Positions 60,206-64,000 of a DNA stretch of 64,000 nt are shown here, one piece after another; the first letter of the stretch is position 1, and each line of letters begins with the position of its first letter. The notes under the pieces are model-generated. The model saw nothing but the letters and a program-made list of their open reading frames with translations, was not told the DNA's origin and did no database searches. Source of the DNA: an uncultured Alkaliphilus sp. (GTDB taxonomy: Bacteria; Bacillota; Clostridia; Peptostreptococcales; Natronincolaceae). The stretch is taken from assembly GCA_938074565.1 (NCBI GenBank), contig CALJEQ010000008.1, positions 186,001 through 250,000 of the forward strand, read 5' to 3'. The position numbers and the translations under genes are program-made.

Positions 60206-60958
60206 ATGAATATATTAATAGATCAATATTATACTTGGCTGAAAGATAATACGTTTAGCAAAGAAATAGGCGATTTTTTTGAAATCACTACCCCTTTTTT
60301 AGACAGGCATAATGATTGTATACAACTTTATGTTAAAGAAATTAATAAAGACTTGTTTTTACTCACTGATGATGGTTACACTTTAGATGATTTAGAGATG
60401 TCTGGTTTTTCTTTTAATACACCTAAAAGAAAAGAGCATTTACAACATCTGCTCCTTAGTTATGGTTTAAAGCTTAATAATAATGAAATTACTACCACTT
60501 CTACATTAAAGGATTTTGCTTATAAAAAGCATTTTTTTATTCAAGCTATAATATCTATTAACGATTTATTCGTTACTAACAGGAATAACGTTACTTCATT
60601 GTTTACTGAAGATGTAGCTGAATTTTTAGAAGTGAATGATATTAGATATGTTCAAGATGCGAAATTAACTGGAAAAAGTGGGTTGCCTGTAGCTTTTGAA
60701 TTTATTATACCAAAGTCAAAAAAAATGTCTGAAAGATATTTAAAAATCATTAATTCACCAAATAAGCAAAATACCGAAAGTACACTATTTGCATGGGAAG
60801 ACATTAAAAATGTACGAGGCAATTCCCTAATGTTAGTAATGATAAATGATACTGTTTCATCTGTTTCACAAGATATATTATCTGCTTATAAAAACTATAA
60901 TGTAGAACCAATTGTTTGGACTCAAAGAGAAAACCATTTAAACATTCTAACTGCATAA
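60206..60958 (+). CDS. DUF1828/DUF1829-family protein
   Basis: A 250-residue protein. Residues about 25-110 are DUF1828 (EITTPFLDRHNDCIQLYVKE, LLTDDGYTLDDLEMSGFSF, NTPKRKEHLQHLLL) and residues about 150-245 are DUF1829-like. No catalytic signature is evident. It follows the DUF6978 gene and precedes the integrase, the place where prophages carry cargo expressed in the lysogen. Confidence 0.8.
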   Translation: MNILIDQYYTWLKDNTFSKEIGDFFEITTPFLDRHNDCIQLYVKEINKDLFLLTDDGYTLDDLEMSGFSFNTPKRKEHLQHLLLSYGLKLNNNEITTTSTLKDFAYKKHFFIQAIISINDLFVTNRNNVTSLFTEDVAEFLEVNDIRYVQDAKLTGKSGLPVAFEFIIPKSKKMSERYLKIINSPNKQNTESTLFAWEDIKNVRGNSLMLVMINDTVSSVSQDILSAYKNYNVEPIVWTQRENHLNILTA

Positions 60959-60979
60959 CATAAATATTTATTATTCCTT

Positions 60980-61004
60980 CCCCTATTAAAATAGGGGTTT
61001 TTTT
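60980..61004 (+). terminator. Terminator of the DUF6978/DUF1828 module
   Basis: CCCCTATT and AATAGGGG with a 2-base loop, followed by T7. Confidence 0.88.
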
Positions 61005-61096
61005 ATGTTTATAAGGCTATATTTTATAATTTATTATAAAATTTTTATCTATTATTCGACAAATTGTAATATAATGTTTTTGGGTGGTGATAAAAA

Positions 61097-62599
61097 ATGA
61101 TAAAAGCAGTAGCTTATACTAGATTCAGTACAGATATGCAATCTTCGGATAGTACCGAAGCTCAAGTAAGAGAAATAAAAAAGTATGCATGTTCAAGAGA
61201 TATAGAAATTATAAAGGTTTATTCTGATGAAGCTGCTTCTGGAAAAACAGATAACAGACCTGCTTTTCAGCATATGTTATCTGATGCTAAAACGGGTATG
61301 TTTAATATGATTATAGTACACAAGGTAGATAGATTTGGTAGGGATCGCTATGATAGTGCTATTAATAAAGCTCAACTAAAACGATTAGGTGTCCAGCTAC
61401 AATATGCTGCTCAACATTTAGAGGATAATCCCGAAGGAAGATTGATGGAGGGAATATTAGAAAGTTTTGCCCAATATTATAGCGAGAACCTTGCTACTGA
61501 AACTTTAAAGGGCTTAAAAACTAAAGCATATAGAGCAGAATTTAACGGAGGGGTACCCCCACTTGGTTATGATATTATTGATAAGAAATACGTTATCAAT
61601 GAAAATGAAGCCAAAGTAATAAGGTTGATATTTCAAATGTATGGGGAAGGCATGACATATGGAGAAATAATTGAAGCTTGCAATAGAAAAGGGTATAAAA
61701 CGAAGGCAGGAAAAATATTTGTAAAAAATAGTATTCATTCTATATTGAGTAATGAAAAGTATATAGGTACCTATAGATATAATAAAACCCCTTCTAGGGT
61801 TTATGGAAAACGTAATAGCCATAAAAGTAAGGCTCCTGATGATATTATAGTGTTGAAGGATGTTATACCTCAAATTGTAGATAAAGCAACCTGGAACCTA
61901 TCTTATACTCGTATGGTGAAAAATAGTAAGCGAAAAGCTCAATACAAATCTAAGGCTACATACTTACTATCAGGACTAGTATATTGTGGTTGCGATGCTC
62001 CTATGAATGGTGATAAAAAAAATAACGGTTACAGTAGCTATTATTATTATAGATGTTATAACTGTGGTAATCTTATGAGAAAAGAAAATCTTGAAGAATT
62101 TGCATTAAAAACTTTATATGATACATATTTTACTGATTATGCTATAGCTAATTTGGTAATTATGCTAAATTTTCATCTAAGGCAATCTTTTGATTCTAAA
62201 GATGAAGAAATAAAAGCTATAAAGAAAGACTTAAATCGTGTTGAGGTTGAAATAAACAATGTTATAAACGCTATTACAGTTGTAGGTATATCGCAAGCCT
62301 TAGGGGATAAATTAAAAGACCTAGAGCAGTGTAGAAATGATTTAAGGCATGATCTTTTAACTTTACAGAACCATGTAGACTTGCATCTATTTTCCGAAGA
62401 TGAAATAAAAAGAAATTTAATTATTTATAAAAAGCATATAGAAGATAGAAATATTGAAGAATGCAAAAAATTTATTAATAATTTTATTGATGCTATTATA
62501 GTATATAAAGATAATACTGATATAAAGTTTACTCTGGATTATATTACTACTGCATTAGGTCGTGGGGTTACTGTCGGTGTCGGTTCCGCGGCACCATAA
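61097..62599 (+). CDS. Large serine recombinase (prophage integrase)
   Basis: A 500-residue integrase. The catalytic domain (1-150) has the nucleophile Ser11 in YTRFSTDMQSSDS and the arginines in VDRFGRDRYDS. The recombinase domain (about 155-260) and a zinc ribbon (CGCDAPM and CYNCGNLM, about 297-330) follow, then a coiled coil (about 375-425). The last residues GSAAP and the TAA stop lie on the attR core. In the excised phage the frame would continue 13 residues into attL DNA. GGTGGTGATAAAAA precedes the ATG. No excisionase (RDF) gene is recognised. Confidence 0.95.
   Translation: MIKAVAYTRFSTDMQSSDSTEAQVREIKKYACSRDIEIIKVYSDEAASGKTDNRPAFQHMLSDAKTGMFNMIIVHKVDRFGRDRYDSAINKAQLKRLGVQLQYAAQHLEDNPEGRLMEGILESFAQYYSENLATETLKGLKTKAYRAEFNGGVPPLGYDIIDKKYVINENEAKVIRLIFQMYGEGMTYGEIIEACNRKGYKTKAGKIFVKNSIHSILSNEKYIGTYRYNKTPSRVYGKRNSHKSKAPDDIIVLKDVIPQIVDKATWNLSYTRMVKNSKRKAQYKSKATYLLSGLVYCGCDAPMNGDKKNNGYSSYYYYRCYNCGNLMRKENLEEFALKTLYDTYFTDYAIANLVIMLNFHLRQSFDSKDEEIKAIKKDLNRVEVEINNVINAITVVGISQALGDKLKDLEQCRNDLRHDLLTLQNHVDLHLFSEDEIKRNLIIYKKHIEDRNIEECKKFINNFIDAIIVYKDNTDIKFTLDYITTALGRGVTVGVGSAAP
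62584..62597 (+). repeat. attR core of the prophage
   Basis: TTCCGCGGCACCAT, identical to attL at 20321-20334. It encodes the last codons of the integrase in the lysogen. Confidence 0.85.
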
Positions 62600-62605
62600 A
62601 TGAGA

Positions 62606-62650
62606 AGTCTTTTGAATTGCTTTAAATAGCGGTTTGAGGGGCTTTTTTTA
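62606..62650 (+). terminator. Displaced native terminator of tRNA-Leu(CAA)
   Basis: Arms 62606-62621 and 62628-62643 pair over 16 positions when G-U pairs are counted, with a 6-base loop, followed by T7. It lies 9 bases after the attR core, the place expected for the original tRNA terminator before integration. Confidence 0.75.
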
Positions 62651-62669
62651 TTATGTTTATATTTATAAC

Positions 62670-62703
62670 AAATAAAAACAGATCCTTATAAAAAAGATCT
62701 GTT
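62670..62703 (-). terminator. Terminator of the P-loop kinase gene
   Basis: AACAGATC pairs with GATCTGTT (62677-62684 and 62696-62703), followed by TTTTATTTG on the minus strand. Confidence 0.78.
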
Positions 62704-62737
62704 GGTTTTAGTGAATTTGAAGAGTAAAACATTAAAT

Positions 62738-63298
62738 TTATAATGAGAAAGCATCCTTAACCATTTGAGCTACTTCTACAGGAGAAATATTGGTATTATT
62801 TATTCGCAAGTAATTTTTCCGCTGAATCTCTCCCTCATATGAATTCAAACGATATTTTTCTTCTAGTCTTCTGAAAATATTCTCTGACTGTTGTATATCT
62901 CTTTTTGTAGGTTTGTTCTCCAATCTGTTTGGAGTTTTGTTTCTTTCAATCCGTAAATTAAAATCTGCTTCAAGCTCTACAAAATAAATTTCTCCTCCCC
63001 GTTCCTCAAACATCTTGCATACATTATTTATATAGTCCCAATCTGATTGTTCATCCAAAGCCCACATATAAGTAAATATCATTCCATATAAATCACTTTT
63101 TGAAACTTCTTTAAATATCTCTTGTCTAAATAAGTTAACTAATCTACTTCCTTGATGTGTGCCATAGTCAAAAAAATTAGCTACTAAATCAATGGTCATA
63201 TGATTATGAAAAAGCTTAAGTCCTGTGATTTTTGATAATTCTTGTCCTACTGTCATTTTACCAACAGCATGGGGTCCAAATATTACAACAAATTTCAT
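62738..63298 (-). CDS. P-loop nucleotide kinase-like protein
   Basis: A 186-residue AAA/shikimate-kinase-like protein. The Walker A motif is FGPHAVGKMTVGQEL (residues 7-21); KLFHNHMTIDLVANFF follows. The acceptor is not identifiable. GAGGTGAAGATAT precedes the ATG. It is the first chromosomal gene to the right of the prophage. Confidence 0.78.
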   Translation of the reverse strand: MKFVVIFGPHAVGKMTVGQELSKITGLKLFHNHMTIDLVANFFDYGTHQGSRLVNLFRQEIFKEVSKSDLYGMIFTYMWALDEQSDWDYINNVCKMFEERGGEIYFVELEADFNLRIERNKTPNRLENKPTKRDIQQSENIFRRLEEKYRLNSYEGEIQRKNYLRINNTNISPVEVAQMVKDAFSL

Positions 63299-63419
63299 AT
63301 ATCTTCACCTCTTAAATATATATTATAACGTAACTAAACAAATCTACCATCAAAACTTTACAAACTTATAGTTAAACGAATCTGCCCCCACCCCTAATTT
63401 TAACATTGAACAATAAATA

Positions 63420-63478
63420 AAACCTCCTAAAGTGTATTTATCACAGTCTTTTTTTACTGTGTCTACCTTAGGAGGTTT
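63420..63478 (-). terminator. Long imperfect hairpin after fba
   Basis: AAACCTCCTAA (63420-63430) pairs with TTAGGAGGTTT (63468-63478), enclosing an inner CACAGT/ACTGTG hairpin (63442-63461) and followed by TTTTATTTATT on the minus strand. It probably terminates fba. The region 63299-63565 holds no other element I can support. Confidence 0.65.
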
Positions 63479-63565
63479 GCTTGAAAAAGTGGCTTCTTTA
63501 ACTATTTTAATTAAGAATCAATGTTATAGAAGCAACCTATTAAATATTCTAATAAATAAAAATGT

Positions 63566-64000
63566 TTATGCTCTATTAATTGAACCAAAAAGTTCCATTT
63601 TTTCTTTAACAATTGCTTTAATTGCTTTATAACCTGGGTCTAATAATTTTCTTGGGTCAAAACCTTTACCTTCTAAATCTTTACCAGATTCTATGTACTT
63701 TCTTGTAGCTTCAGCAAATACTAACTGACACTCAGTATTTACATTGATTTTTGAAACTCCTAATGAAATAGCTTCAGTAATCATATTTTCTGGAATTCCT
63801 GTTCCACCATGTAAAACTAATGGTTTTTCATTGGTAGCATTTTTAATTTCAGTTAAAGCATTGAAGTCTAAACCACTCCAATTTTCAGGATATTTACCAT
63901 GAATATTTCCAATTCCAGCAGCTAACATATCAATGCCTAAGTCTGCTATAGCTTTACATTCTGTAGGTGAAGCAATTTCACCTGTACCAATAACACCATC
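63566..64000 (-). CDS. fba: Fructose-1,6-bisphosphate aldolase class II, 5' end outside window
   Basis: The C-terminal 144 residues of a class II aldolase. MLAAGIGNIHGKYPENW and the zinc/substrate motifs LVLHGGTGIPE and KINVNTECQLVFAEATRKYI match the clostridial Fba of about 307 residues. It splits fructose-1,6-bisphosphate into DHAP and glyceraldehyde-3-phosphate in glycolysis. The reading frame is open to the window edge (first visible residues DGVIGTGEIASPTECKAIAD). Confidence 0.93.
   Translation of the reverse strand, partial: DGVIGTGEIASPTECKAIADLGIDMLAAGIGNIHGKYPENWSGLDFNALTEIKNATNEKPLVLHGGTGIPENMITEAISLGVSKINVNTECQLVFAEATRKYIESGKDLEGKGFDPRKLLDPGYKAIKAIVKEKMELFGSINRA

Larger units (their letters stand above)
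20321..62597. mobile_element. Complete-looking 42-kb prophage: lambda-type head, P2-type contractile tail, serine integrase
   Basis: It is bounded by 14-bp direct repeats at the tRNA-Leu 3' end. It carries integrase, stacked repressor pairs, replication, packaging, head, tail and lysis modules with no visible inactivation of a structural gene. Modules from right to left: integrase and accessory genes (plus strand), lysogeny control, early/replication, late activator, terminase, head, tail, lysis, one degraded cargo gene. The only broken gene seen is the HNH-type gene at the left end. Confidence 0.93.

Noticed and set aside
61514-61873. 119-codon minus-strand frame inside the integrase gene
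   Set aside because: Antisense shadow of a well-conserved serine recombinase.
1-64000. CRISPR arrays and insertion sequences
   Set aside because: I saw no regularly spaced 25-40-base repeats and no transposase ORF or terminal inverted repeats of an IS; the only mobile elements are the prophage and its homing endonuclease.

Overview
The window comes from a low-GC, Gram-positive anaerobe of class Clostridia. The evidence is the AT-rich codon use, strong AGGAGG-type ribosome binding sites with many TTG and GTG starts, an S-layer (SLH) protease, Firmicute-type 6S RNA, and a class II fructose-bisphosphate aldolase of the Clostridioides/Alkaliphilus type. The genus cannot be fixed from the sequence; an Alkaliphilus-like Peptostreptococcales member is my best guess.

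Left chromosomal part (1-20333), almost entirely minus strand. It holds the promoter-proximal end of a Wadjet-type (JetD/JetA/JetB) plasmid-defence operon, cut by the window edge; a PucR-family regulator; 6S RNA; tRNA-Leu(GAG); a peptide-binding lipoprotein; a lytic transglycosylase, coaE and polA cluster; a 1307-residue subtilisin-like protease with three SLH repeats; a SIMPL-domain protein; an ECF sigma factor with its DUF4349 anti-sigma factor and a visible autoregulatory ECF promoter; a membrane hydrolase; and tRNA-Leu(CAA).

Prophage (20321-62597), about 42 kb, inserted in the 3' end of tRNA-Leu(CAA). A 14-bp direct repeat marks attL and attR. The integrase is a large serine recombinase whose last codons are the attR core itself. 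The late region runs on the minus strand from the terminase (42238) down to the lysis genes (21456). The head is lambda-like (Nu1/GpA terminase, portal B, ClpP-type protease with a nested scaffold, decoration D, capsid E) and the contractile tail is P2-like (sheath FI, tube FII, E/E' frameshift chaperone, tape measure, X, D, V, U, gp25, J, I, tail fibre). The early region (42532-54436) has an ArpU-like late activator, a Com-like zinc finger, a Lar-like protein, a C5 DNA methyltransferase, a PAPS-reductase-family protein, SSB, a helicase loader, a DUF4373 replication protein, a homing endonuclease and many small ORFs. A 13-bp hyphenated palindrome recurs in the gaps between these genes.

The control region (54500-59700) is the most striking part. 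Three divergent regulator pairs are stacked (XRE/XRE, Arc-like/Arc-like, XRE/XRE). In each, the leftward promoter is a TTGACA-type promoter with a 17-bp spacer, and the operator-like repeat lies inside the spacer. Beside them is a candidate arbitrium-like quorum-sensing module: an HTH+TPR (RRNPP-type) receptor overlapping by 4 bases a 40-residue secreted pro-peptide, then a terminator, a repeated GTGTAAA operator-like element, and a strong promoter driving a short transcript that points at the 3' end of the adjacent repressor. This is the layout of aimR-aimP-aimX in Bacillus phages, but in a serine-integrase clostridial myophage.

Right chromosomal part (62598-64000): the tRNA's displaced native terminator, a P-loop kinase-like protein and the 3' part of fba.
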